A stretch of DNA of 64,000 nt from Sphingomonas sp. BK580. GTDB lineage: Bacteria > Pseudomonadota > Alphaproteobacteria > Sphingomonadales > Sphingomonadaceae. The stretch covers positions 99,409-163,408 of the forward strand of contig NZ_JACIAY010000011.1 in assembly GCF_014194975.1 (NCBI RefSeq), given 5' to 3'. The translations under genes and the position numbers were made by a program. The notes under the pieces were generated by a model. That model was not told the origin of the DNA and did no database searches. It saw nothing but the letters and a program-made list of their open reading frames with translations. Below, piece after piece: positions 26,920 to 35,096 of the stretch (position 1 is the stretch's first letter; each line of letters opens with the position of its first letter).

Positions 26920-28212
26920 ATGTGGTTGATCCATCGCGACACTGACGGACAAGGCCCAAACCGCATCCCTCTTCCGCCTCAACTCCGGGAGGCGTTGGTG
27001 CGATGGTATGTGGGAGAGGGCTCGTTCCACGATGAGCAGGCCGGGATCACGCTGGTCCAGAACGCACGCATCGGCCATCGCTGGATCGCCTGCAGCTGCC
27101 TCGGCGCAGACAAACGCCCGCCGATCCTCACCCCTGCGTTCCTGTCGGAGGCCGAGACCTACTATCTGCGACGCCTGACGAGCGAGAAGCGGCCGGAGCA
27201 TCGTCCGGAGTGCCCCTTTTTCCGCGACCAGGTCACCAACCGCATCACGGAGGTGCGCTCCCACAACACGCCAACGGATCCCCCGGCCGGGTTCTTCGAG
27301 GTGCTCCGACCAGCGCCGGAGAAGCTTGCCCAGCGTCCCGAGGAAGACAGCAACGACGACCGGACACGCAACGCCTCGACCCCGCGGCTTGCTCGTCTGC
27401 TCTGGCGGCTGATGGACACCGCGGGCTCCAACAGCGTGCCTCCGCTAGGCGCCGGCCCTGACTGGTCGATCAAGGAAGGCTTCGCCGCGATCATGCGGGC
27501 CGCGGGCAAGATCGAGATTGCGCCTGGAATCGAGCTGGCACGCGCGCTGTGGACCCACGCCCGCCCGCTCGAGGCAAATGTCGTCTATGCGACGCTACGC
27601 AGCCTGGCGCCGAACTGGCCAAAGGCGCACGCGCCGCAGGGCTTCGTGCTCCTCTATGCGCCGGCCGTTCAAGGCCACGAGATCCACGTCCCTGATGGCC
27701 TACCGGTCCACATCGCGAACCGCGTCCAGTCGCCGTCGGTCCGCGGTAACCGCATCAGCGGACCGTTCCTCGTGCTGGTGGTCGCCGGCGAATACCCGGA
27801 GGCGCATGGCTACGCACCCCTGCGCGCCTACGCCCAGCCGATCTATAGCGGCCGGCTGTTCGTGCCCGTCGAATCCGATCTCGAGCGGAAGGTGCTCAAG
27901 CGAATTTTCGAGACGCAGCGGATGCTCCGCAGCAAGGGCATCGACCTCGCGATCGGCAAGCCGCTCTTCGATACGATGACGCCCGACGGCCCATGTCGGC
28001 CTGACTTCTTGCTTGAAGGTCGATCCCGGGTGACGGGCGAGTTGCGCACGATCGTGGTGGAGGCAATGGGCTTCGACACCGATGATTATCACGCCGCCAA
28101 GGCAATCACGCACCCACGAATGCGCCATATCGGCGAACTGCTAAGCCTCACTCCCGCTGACATTGAGGATGAGGCAGCGCCTGCCCGGATCGCCGCGGCG
28201 CTCGCGCTTTAG
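26920..28212 (+). CDS. DUF1173-like plasmid protein
   Basis: 430 residues from the ATG at 26920; the open frame runs further upstream without a ribosome-binding site. The N-terminal part has a Cys/His cluster (CSC at 58-60, HRPECPFF around 94-101) that could bind metal. The C-terminal 80 residues contain RPDF (360-363) and TIVVEAMG (about 378-385), reminiscent of the PD-(D/E)xK nuclease core, though the canonical ExK is not kept (VEAMG). From memory it resembles the DUF1173 family of alphaproteobacterial plasmids. The function is unknown. Confidence 0.65.
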   Translation: MWLIHRDTDGQGPNRIPLPPQLREALVRWYVGEGSFHDEQAGITLVQNARIGHRWIACSCLGADKRPPILTPAFLSEAETYYLRRLTSEKRPEHRPECPFFRDQVTNRITEVRSHNTPTDPPAGFFEVLRPAPEKLAQRPEEDSNDDRTRNASTPRLARLLWRLMDTAGSNSVPPLGAGPDWSIKEGFAAIMRAAGKIEIAPGIELARALWTHARPLEANVVYATLRSLAPNWPKAHAPQGFVLLYAPAVQGHEIHVPDGLPVHIANRVQSPSVRGNRISGPFLVLVVAGEYPEAHGYAPLRAYAQPIYSGRLFVPVESDLERKVLKRIFETQRMLRSKGIDLAIGKPLFDTMTPDGPCRPDFLLEGRSRVTGELRTIVVEAMGFDTDDYHAAKAITHPRMRHIGELLSLTPADIEDEAAPARIAAALAL

Positions 28213-28216
28213 CGGA

Positions 28217-28486
28217 TCAGGACCAACTCATCGTCGCGGCAAAGGAGCCGACGATGCCGAGCGTAACCGGGGTCGACAACAGATACAGTTTCTGCCAGCG
28301 CCACCAGGCCCTAGGCAGAAGAAGAACTGCGCCGCGAACAGTACGGGCATCCTGCCAGATCTTGTCTTTCCAGAGCCCTTGCAACGTCACAGTGACTGAA
28401 AGCGCCATCGCGATGGCGCAGCAGATGCCGGCCGCCAGGTAGATTGCGATCCAATTGGCAATCTCGACGGCCGAAAACTGCGACAT
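28217..28486 (-). CDS. Two-helix membrane protein, unknown
   Basis: 89 residues from the ATG at 28486, with AAAGAGG upstream. Hydrophobic segments lie at about 7-33 and 67-86, with a basic, Trp-rich loop between. It converges with the DUF1173-like gene. No family recognised. Confidence 0.6.
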   Translation of the reverse strand: MSQFSAVEIANWIAIYLAAGICCAIAMALSVTVTLQGLWKDKIWQDARTVRGAVLLLPRAWWRWQKLYLLSTPVTLGIVGSFAATMSWS

Positions 28487-28624
28487 CCACACCTCTTTAA
28501 GAAAGCGCGTGTCGACAAACAGGCGCCGATCGATTCTAGTTCCAAGGCAGCCTACGAGCGCAGGCTTTAGCACCCGGTAAACGGACCGGCACTAAGTAGC
28601 ACCCCATTCTACAGGGGTAGAGAT

Positions 28625-28657
28625 GGAGCGGAGAGGGAGGGAAGGAGCGGGCTGCTC
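28625..28657 (+). promoter_or_regulatory. GA-tract/hairpin leader, copy A
   Basis: A purine tract at 28625-28647 runs into GAGC-GGGCT-GCTC (28645-28657). This is the weakest and most distant copy, 66 bases before the ATG at 28724. Confidence 0.4.
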
Positions 28658-28723
28658 GGGTGGCCTTGTTCTCCCTTCAATACGGGCTGCGTCACCGCCG
28701 CCCAGGCACGGGGTCTCTCCACC

Positions 28724-28945
28724 ATGCAACGTATCGTGCTTGTCATCCGCGACCGTGGCCGAAGGGACATCGTCGCCTTCCATCCTACCGAACAGGCCGC
28801 ACGCGAGGCGCTGGCGGACTACGTCCGTGAGCAAACACCCGAGGCATCGGACAGCGACAACGACGCTGAGCTGATCGCAGCTTATTTCGCTGACGAATCC
28901 GTCGCGCTCTACACCATCGCCGGCGTCCCCGCCGCGAAGTGCTGA
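28724..28945 (+). CDS. Small soluble protein, unknown
   Basis: 73 residues, acidic, with a beta-alpha start (QRIVLVIRDRGR) and a C-terminal Cys. It lies 12 bases before the Toprim gene, so the two are likely one operon behind leader copy A. There is no clear ribosome-binding site. No family recognised. Confidence 0.55.
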   Translation: MQRIVLVIRDRGRRDIVAFHPTEQAAREALADYVREQTPEASDSDNDAELIAAYFADESVALYTIAGVPAAKC

Positions 28946-28957
28946 TGGAGGCAAGCC

Positions 28958-29818
28958 ATGGCCATCATTGCCAACCGTCCGTCGCAGAAGCTGGTGGATC
29001 TCGTCGGGGCGCTCGGAGGATCCTGGCACGGTAACGTGGCGACGTGCCGCTGCCCTGCGCACGCTGATGCCACACCCAGCCTCTCGCTTCGCCAGGGCGA
29101 CCGCGGGCTGCTCGTCACGTGCTTCGCAGGCTGCGACCCCATCGATGTGCTGCGTGAGCTCGACCGTATCCCACTCGGGCGTCGCTATGAGGCTCCGGAA
29201 CCGGCTCGGGCGACGGGAACGGCGAACATCGACAGGCTATGGAACGAGGCTCGCCCGGTGCCAGGGACCTGCGCGGAGCATTATCTTGCCTCGCGCTTCC
29301 TTCTGCCGCTGCCGACCGACGTCCGCTTCCATCCGCGATGCCCGCTCGGCCCCAAGCCCCGGACGGTGTTCAAGCCCGCCCTCCTCGTGGCGGTTCGTGA
29401 AGCGCAGCGCCTGGTCGCTTTCCAGCGGATCTTTCTCGACCCGAGCAGTGCGTCCTACACCGAGAAGGCGACGCTCGGGACATTGGGCTCCGGCGCGTGG
29501 CGCGGGGGTGGTCTCGCTCCGACCATCGGCCTCGCCGAGGGTTTCGAGACCGCGCGCGCGTGGTCGTTGCTCCGGGGACTGCCGTGTTGGGCGTCGCTCG
29601 GCTCGCGCCGGCTCGACGTGCTGACGATCCCGCCCACGGTGACAAAGCTGATCCTCGCCGGCGACAACGATCTTGCGGGACGGCGCGCTGTGGCCCGCAG
29701 CGCCGCGCGCTATGCGACTAACGAGCGCGTCATCGAAGCGGACTTTCCTCCCGCGCCGTTTAACGATTGGGCCGAGGCGCTCGAGGCGGGAGAGAGGGGA
29801 GGGGGAGGAAGGCGGTGA
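28958..29818 (+). CDS. Toprim-domain primase-like protein
   Basis: 286 residues. A CHC2-type zinc finger (C30, C32, H35, C55, C59) is followed by a Toprim domain with the catalytic Glu in GLAEGFETA (194) and the DxD in LAGDNDLAG (236, 238). This is the layout of plasmid and phage DNA primases lacking a helicase. It could prime the complementary strand of newly entered single-stranded plasmid DNA. The Gly/Arg-rich C-terminus is encoded by the GA tract of leader copy B. Confidence 0.8.
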   Translation: MAIIANRPSQKLVDLVGALGGSWHGNVATCRCPAHADATPSLSLRQGDRGLLVTCFAGCDPIDVLRELDRIPLGRRYEAPEPARATGTANIDRLWNEARPVPGTCAEHYLASRFLLPLPTDVRFHPRCPLGPKPRTVFKPALLVAVREAQRLVAFQRIFLDPSSASYTEKATLGTLGSGAWRGGGLAPTIGLAEGFETARAWSLLRGLPCWASLGSRRLDVLTIPPTVTKLILAGDNDLAGRRAVARSAARYATNERVIEADFPPAPFNDWAEALEAGERGGGGRR

Positions 29819-29834
29819 GCTGCCGGATGGCAGC
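29787..29834 (+). promoter_or_regulatory. GA-tract/hairpin leader, copy B
   Basis: A purine tract at 29787-29814 overlaps the 3' end of the Toprim gene. It is followed by GCTGCC-GGAT-GGCAGC (29819-29834), with the start codon at 29854 and AAGGGAG in between. Confidence 0.6.
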
Positions 29835-29853
29835 CTGACCAAGGGAGCCCTCC

Positions 29854-32800
29854 ATGTCCGACCTTCTCGATCTGCCGCCGGTGAGCGACCGGCCGGCCGC
29901 GCTGACGATCGCCGAGCTGCTCGCCGGCAACACGCCGATTACGCGGCGAGACCTCAACAGCGCCATGACCGCGGCCTTCGGCGGAACCGACGCGGATGGC
30001 CGCTGGACCCAGCGCGCCAGCTTCGAGATGCTCGAGCATGCGCTCGCGCTGCACGTTGCGCGCCAGCCATACCCGCTCGCGACCCTCGCTGGCGTGCCGC
30101 ATGCCGCAGCTCTGATGGAGCGGCTGCCGACGCAGACGGTCCGCAGCGAGGAGCAGATCGAGCTCCAGCAATTCTCGACTCCGATCGACATCGGCGCGCT
30201 CGCGGCAGTGATGGCGGCGATCGGGCCGGACGACATCGTGCTCGAGCCAAGCGCGGGTAACGGGTTGCTCGCGGTGCAAGTGCCGCCTCACGCCGGGCTG
30301 CAGCTCAACGAGATTGATCCCAAGCGCCGCGAACGGCTGGCAAGCGTCTTCCCCGACGCGATCATCACCGGCCACGACGGCGCCGCCCTCGTCAGCCTGC
30401 ACGCTGCGCTGGAGCGGCCAACCGTCGTGCTGATGAACCCTCCGTTCTCGCGCAGCGTCGGCCGCGGCGCTGACAACCTGGCGGCGCTGCGGCATCTGCA
30501 GGCCGCGATCCGCCGTGTCGCGAAGGGCGGCCGCGTCGTCGCGATCATGCCGGACTGGTTCGCACCGAGCGCCCAGCTCAAGGCCGCCTATGAGGCGGTG
30601 CTGACAGGCTGCACGGTGCGCACCTCGCTCCGCCTCGAGAGCTGCTATCGCAAGCACGGCACCGACATCGCGGTCAGGCTCTACGTCACCGACAAGGTCG
30701 CGGGCGGGACGTCGCACACGGTGATCCAGCGCCGGGCTGTTCTGGACTTCCTCGACGCGATCACCGTACCTGCCCGAGCCGAGCTCGCGAGCGATGCGGC
30801 CGTGGCGAAGCCGGCGCCGACCGTCGTCACGCTGTTCGGCGCCGCACGCGCCGCGACGCCAGCTGTCGCCCGCACCTACCATGCTCCCGTCCGCAACGCG
30901 GTACTGCCGGTCGGCTATACGACGCTGGCCGCGCCGGCGCCGCTGGCCAATCAGGTTGGTGTCTATCTGCCATACCGCCCGAGCCGCATCGTCTTCGAGG
31001 CGGCGGGCGAGCACCCGACGGCGCTGGTGGAGTCCGTCGCGATGGGCTCGATCCCGGCGCCGATCCCGGCGCATATCCCGCACCTGCCAGAGCGCACCGT
31101 CTCCGACCGCCTCTTGTCCTCCTCGCAGCTCGAGACGGTGATCTACGCCGGACATGCCTGGAACCAGCTGCTGCCGGGCACCTTCAAGCCAGCCAAGGAA
31201 GGCGTCGGGCTCACCATCGACGAGGAGGGCCGCCGCTACCGCAAGGGCTTTTTCCTCGGCGACGGCACCGGCGCCGGCAAGGGCCGCCAAGTCGCCGCCT
31301 GCATCCTCGACAACTGGCTGCAGGGCCGGCGTCGCCACATCTGGGTGACGAAGAATGAGCCGCTGCTCGAAGACGCGCGGCGCGACTGGTCGGCGCTAGG
31401 CGGTCTCGCCGGTGACGTGCAGCCGGTCTCCAACTGGAAGATCGACGAGCCGATCCGGCTCATCGAAGGCGTGCTGTTCGTCACCTACCCGACGCTGCGC
31501 TCGATGCGCACCGACAACAGCCGGCTGCAGCAGATCCTCGACTGGGCCGGGCCTGACTTCGACGGCGTGATCGCGTTCGACGAGGCGCACGAGATGGGTG
31601 GCGTAGCGGGCGGCGAGGGCGCACTCGGCAAGAAGGACGGCTCACAGCAGGGTATCTGTGGCGTCCTCCTGCAGAACCACCTTCCCGACGCGCGCGTGCT
31701 CTACGCCTCTGCGACGGGCGCCTCGGACGTCAACAATCTCGCGTACGCAGTGCGGCTGGGCTTATGGGGACCGGAGACGGCGTTCCCCGGCCGCGAGGCG
31801 TTTATCTCCGAGATCCGCAAAGGCGGGATCGCTGCGATGGAGCTCGTCGCGCGCGACCTGAAGGCGCTCGGGCTCTACACCGCGCGCGCGCTCAGCTTCG
31901 CCGGCGTCGAGTATGACGTGCTGAAGCACGAGCTGACGCCCCAGCAGATCGAGATCTACGACACCTACGCGAACGCCTGGAGCGTGATCCTCCAGAACAT
32001 GGAGGAGGCGCTGAAGCTCACCGACGTCGTCGACGCACTCGAGGGCGGCACGCTGAACAGCGGCGCCAAGGCGGCCGCGCGCTCGCGGCTGGAATCGTGC
32101 AAGCAGCGCTTCTTCGGCCAGGTCCTGCTCGCGATGAAGCTGCCGACGGTCATCGCTGCAATCGAACATCACCTGAAGGCCGACCAGTCGGTCGTGCTGC
32201 AGCTGGTGACGACGGCCGAGGCGATCCTTGATCGCCGGTTGGGTCAGATGTCGGCCGAGGAGCGCGCCGATCCGACGATCGACCTGTCACCGACCGAGTA
32301 TATCGCCGACTACCTCCAGCGTGCGTTCCCAACGCGCCAGATGGAGACCTACAGCGACGACACCGGCAACGTGCGTTCGCGCCCGATGACCGACGAGGCG
32401 GGTCACCCGGTCTACAATCCGGACGCGATCGCCGCGCGCGATGCCATGCTCGAGCACATCTGCGGCCTGCCTCCGATCAAGTCGGCACTCGACGCGCTGA
32501 TCGAGCATTTCGGCACCGACGACGTCGCCGAGGTGACCGGTCGCTCCAAGCGGCTCGTGCCGACGTCGGACGGGCGGCAGAAGGTCGAGACGCGCTCAGG
32601 CCGCTCCAGCCAGGTCGAGGCCGCAGCCTTCATGGCCGGCACCAAGCGCGTGCTGGTCTTCTCGGACGCGGGCGGGACCGGGCGCTCGTACCACGCGAGC
32701 CTAGACGCCAAGAACCAGCAGCAGCGCGTCCACTTTCTGCTCGAGCCGGGCTGGCGCGCCGATCGGGCAATACAGGGGCTCGGCCGTACCCACCGCACCC

Positions 32801-34074
32801 ATCAGGCCTCCACGCCGCTGTTTCGGCCGGTGACCACCGACTGCAAAGGCGAGCTGCGCTTCACCTCGACGATCGCCCGCCGGCTCGACAGCTTGGGCGC
32901 TTTGACGCGCGGGCAGCGCCAGACCGGCGGGCAGAACCTGTTCGACCCGGCCGACAACCTCGAGAGCGAATATGCCAAGGACGCGCTGGTCACCTGGTTC
33001 GGCTTGCTCGATCAGGGCAAGCTCACCAGTACCACGATGAACGACTTCTGCGCGCGTACCGGGCTGGAGCTCTACGACAGCGACGGCAACCTGAAGGAGG
33101 AGCTGCCGCCCATCCAGCGCTGGCTCAACCGCCTGCTGGCGCTGCCGATCGGGCTGCAGAACGTCATCTTCGACGAGTTCCTGTCGTTGGTCGAGACACG
33201 CGTCGCCGCAGCGCGCAAGGCGGGCACGCTCGACGTCGGCGTCGAGACAATCACCGCTGACACCGCAACCGTGGTCGACGACACGCTGCTGCGCACCGAT
33301 CCGCTATCGGGCGCGACGTCGCACCTGCTCACCATCGAGATCGCGCGCAAGAAGACGCCGATCCCGCTCGATGACATCCTCTACACCGCCAGGTGGGCGC
33401 GAGATTCTGCGTTCGTCATGAACGCCCGCTCGGGCAAGGTCGCGTTGCAGCTGCGCGCGCGGCCGTGGATGGACCAGCAGGGCGAGGCCATCCCGCGGCT
33501 CGAACTGCAGCGACCGTGCCGCCGCGAGTATATCGGGGAGGCGGACCTGCTCGAGTCCGCCTGGGAGAAGATCGACCGTCCCACGTTCGAGGCAAAATGG
33601 GCCGAGGAGGTCGCGGAGCTCGCCGGTCAGACCGAGATCGAGACGATCCGGCTGGCGACGGGGCTGCTCCTCCCGATCTGGTCGGCGCTCCCGTCAGACC
33701 ACCTCGCGGTGAACCGCATCGTCGACGCGCAGGGCAATTCGTGGCTCGGCCGCCTCGTGTTCGACCAACACGTCGCGCAGCTCTACACCAAACTCGGCAT
33801 CGCCAAGAGCGAGGACCTGCCGGTCGACGCCATCGCACATTCGGTCATGTCGGGCCGCAGCGTCGACGTGACCCGGCCTTTCGCGATGACGATCCGACGT
33901 GCGTTCGTGAACGGCACGCAGCGGATCGAGATCGAGCGCGCACCGGCGCAGCAGCTCGCGTACCTGAAGTCGCTCGGCTGTTTCACCGAGATCATCGCGT
34001 ACCGCACGCGTGTCTTCGTGCCGGTCAGCGAGGCGAACGCGATCCTCGAGCGGCTGCTCAAAGTCACCTCATGA
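29854..34074 (+). CDS. Methylase-helicase fusion (DarB/strawberry-notch type)
   Basis: 1406 residues. The N-terminal part is an N6-adenine methyltransferase-like Rossmann domain: EPSAGNG at 131-137 (motif I) and NPPF at 195-198 (motif IV). It is followed by a superfamily-2 helicase region with a Walker A GDGTGAGKGRQ (about 469-479) and a DEAH box (about 575). A strawberry-notch-like C-terminal helicase part has LIEHFGTDDVAEVTGR, then FSDAGGTGRSYHA and GLGRTHRTHQ. The closest idea is the DarB family of phage P1, which protects incoming DNA from type I restriction in cis. In a leading region that role is plausible but unproven. Confidence 0.85.
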   Translation: MSDLLDLPPVSDRPAALTIAELLAGNTPITRRDLNSAMTAAFGGTDADGRWTQRASFEMLEHALALHVARQPYPLATLAGVPHAAALMERLPTQTVRSEEQIELQQFSTPIDIGALAAVMAAIGPDDIVLEPSAGNGLLAVQVPPHAGLQLNEIDPKRRERLASVFPDAIITGHDGAALVSLHAALERPTVVLMNPPFSRSVGRGADNLAALRHLQAAIRRVAKGGRVVAIMPDWFAPSAQLKAAYEAVLTGCTVRTSLRLESCYRKHGTDIAVRLYVTDKVAGGTSHTVIQRRAVLDFLDAITVPARAELASDAAVAKPAPTVVTLFGAARAATPAVARTYHAPVRNAVLPVGYTTLAAPAPLANQVGVYLPYRPSRIVFEAAGEHPTALVESVAMGSIPAPIPAHIPHLPERTVSDRLLSSSQLETVIYAGHAWNQLLPGTFKPAKEGVGLTIDEEGRRYRKGFFLGDGTGAGKGRQVAACILDNWLQGRRRHIWVTKNEPLLEDARRDWSALGGLAGDVQPVSNWKIDEPIRLIEGVLFVTYPTLRSMRTDNSRLQQILDWAGPDFDGVIAFDEAHEMGGVAGGEGALGKKDGSQQGICGVLLQNHLPDARVLYASATGASDVNNLAYAVRLGLWGPETAFPGREAFISEIRKGGIAAMELVARDLKALGLYTARALSFAGVEYDVLKHELTPQQIEIYDTYANAWSVILQNMEEALKLTDVVDALEGGTLNSGAKAAARSRLESCKQRFFGQVLLAMKLPTVIAAIEHHLKADQSVVLQLVTTAEAILDRRLGQMSAEERADPTIDLSPTEYIADYLQRAFPTRQMETYSDDTGNVRSRPMTDEAGHPVYNPDAIAARDAMLEHICGLPPIKSALDALIEHFGTDDVAEVTGRSKRLVPTSDGRQKVETRSGRSSQVEAAAFMAGTKRVLVFSDAGGTGRSYHASLDAKNQQQRVHFLLEPGWRADRAIQGLGRTHRTHQASTPLFRPVTTDCKGELRFTSTIARRLDSLGALTRGQRQTGGQNLFDPADNLESEYAKDALVTWFGLLDQGKLTSTTMNDFCARTGLELYDSDGNLKEELPPIQRWLNRLLALPIGLQNVIFDEFLSLVETRVAAARKAGTLDVGVETITADTATVVDDTLLRTDPLSGATSHLLTIEIARKKTPIPLDDILYTARWARDSAFVMNARSGKVALQLRARPWMDQQGEAIPRLELQRPCRREYIGEADLLESAWEKIDRPTFEAKWAEEVAELAGQTEIETIRLATGLLLPIWSALPSDHLAVNRIVDAQGNSWLGRLVFDQHVAQLYTKLGIAKSEDLPVDAIAHSVMSGRSVDVTRPFAMTIRRAFVNGTQRIEIERAPAQQLAYLKSLGCFTEIIAYRTRVFVPVSEANAILERLLKVTS

Positions 34075-34112
34075 TTGGGACGAGCAGCGGCGTCGGGGGC
34101 GCGTTCAAGCGT

Positions 34113-34268
34113 TTAGCGAACGTCGTTTGCGACCCGCGCTTTGTTCTTCAACAAGGAGCGCTCAGCATGTTCGGCAAAGAACGCGTCAGCGCGACCGGCA
34201 TCTTTCTGGCGCAGGGCGGTTTTGGCCTGGGTCAGGAGCTGACTGTCGTTCAATTCCGTGTTGCTCAT
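34113..34268 (-). CDS. Possible 51-residue protein, unknown
   Basis: A short minus-strand frame with natural-looking composition (MSNTELNDSQLLTQAKTA at the start, amphipathic, Arg/Ala-rich middle). It is downstream of mucR on the same strand but beyond the hairpin at 34371. A plus-strand frame from 34168 (AAGGAG upstream) competes for the same bases, so only one is likely real. Confidence 0.3.
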   Translation of the reverse strand: MSNTELNDSQLLTQAKTALRQKDAGRADAFFAEHAERSLLKNKARVANDVR

Positions 34269-34370
34269 CTCGGCCTCTCAACGCTGGAGGGGCAGGTTGA
34301 GCTTTCCGCTCAACGCTGTCGAGTCGATCCCGCTTGAGTCCCAAGAAACCGGCCGAGCGGGTAGATTGAG

Positions 34371-34402
34371 GGGCCGGCTCGGCATGACGCACGAGCCGGC
34401 CC
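34371..34402. terminator. Strong hairpin between convergent genes
   Basis: GGGCCGGCTCG pairs perfectly with CGAGCCGGCCC around a 10-base loop. On the plus strand it is followed by TTTAGTTAT. It lies just past the mucR stop and probably ends transcription from both sides. Confidence 0.7.
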
Positions 34403-34407
34403 TTTAG

Positions 34408-34908
34408 TTATGCCTCAGTCGTCTCGGTCGCCTTCGCCTTGGAGCGCCGCGGCTTAGGCGCGGGCGCCTCCGGGGCAGCTTCGGCGACCTTCTGGCCAGG
34501 CTTGCGGCCGAGCCCGATCTTCTTGGCCATCGTGCGGCGCGCCTCGCTGTAGGTCTCGGCCACCATCGGATAGTCGCGCTTCAGGTTGTAGCGCTCGCGG
34601 TACTCGTCCGGCGTCAGACCGTTGGTCGACAGATGGCGGCGCAGCGTCTTGTACGGCTTGCCGTCGATCATGCTGATGATGTGGTCCTTGTTCGCGAGCG
34701 ACTTACGGACCGATACCGCGGGCGTGTATTCCGACTGCGCCGGCTCCGAGCTTGCCTCGGGCGAAGCGCTGCTCAGGTTCGCCACGGCATCGTGCATCGT
34801 CTTCAGGAACGCCGGCACGTCGTCGGCCGAGGTGCGCGTGTTCGGGTTCGACAGCCACGCGATCGTCAGCTCGGTCGCCAGTTCGACGGGGTTCGTATCT
34901 TCGGTCAT
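34408..34908 (-). CDS. MucR/Ros-family regulator lacking its zinc ligands
   Basis: 166 residues. The MucR signature is clear: DGKPYKTLRRHL, then LTPDEYRERYNLKRDYPMV and KKIGLGRKPGQK. In Ros/MucR proteins the short finger binds zinc through two Cys and two His; here the positions read Ser79, Asp82, His92 and Asn96, so three of four ligands are lost. Zinc-free Ros/MucR homologues that still bind DNA are known from Mesorhizobium. It likely acts as an H-NS-like silencer or regulator of plasmid genes. It is divergent from the ParB-like gene. Confidence 0.88.
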   Translation of the reverse strand: MTEDTNPVELATELTIAWLSNPNTRTSADDVPAFLKTMHDAVANLSSASPEASSEPAQSEYTPAVSVRKSLANKDHIISMIDGKPYKTLRRHLSTNGLTPDEYRERYNLKRDYPMVAETYSEARRTMAKKIGLGRKPGQKVAEAAPEAPAPKPRRSKAKATETTEA

Positions 34909-35030
34909 TTTGGATCCCGGTAGTCAGGGGGACGGTCGCGGACGCGACGGCATCGTCATACCTCAAGGCGCTTCCGCAGCAACACTGAACGGGCAAGCAC
35001 ATGTCACGTTCCGAGGCAGCCCCGAGCAAT

Positions 35031-35073
35031 GGAGAGAAGGGGGAGGGGAGCTGGTGTCCGGCAGAACGTCGGA
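35031..35073 (+). promoter_or_regulatory. GA-tract/hairpin leader, copy C
   Basis: A purine tract at 35031-35050 is followed by a short TCCG...CGGA stem (35057-35073), 23 bases before the ATG at 35097. Confidence 0.5.
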
Positions 35074-35096
35074 TGCTCAGATAAGGGTGATTTCCC

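Noticed and set aside
29710..31338. 542-codon minus-strand frame opposite the methylase-helicase
   Set aside because: Arg/Gly/Ala-rich shadow of a clearly recognised gene, no ribosome-binding site.
34168..34337. 56-codon plus-strand frame with a good AAGGAG
   Set aside because: Competes with the more protein-like minus-strand frame 34113-34268; too short to decide.
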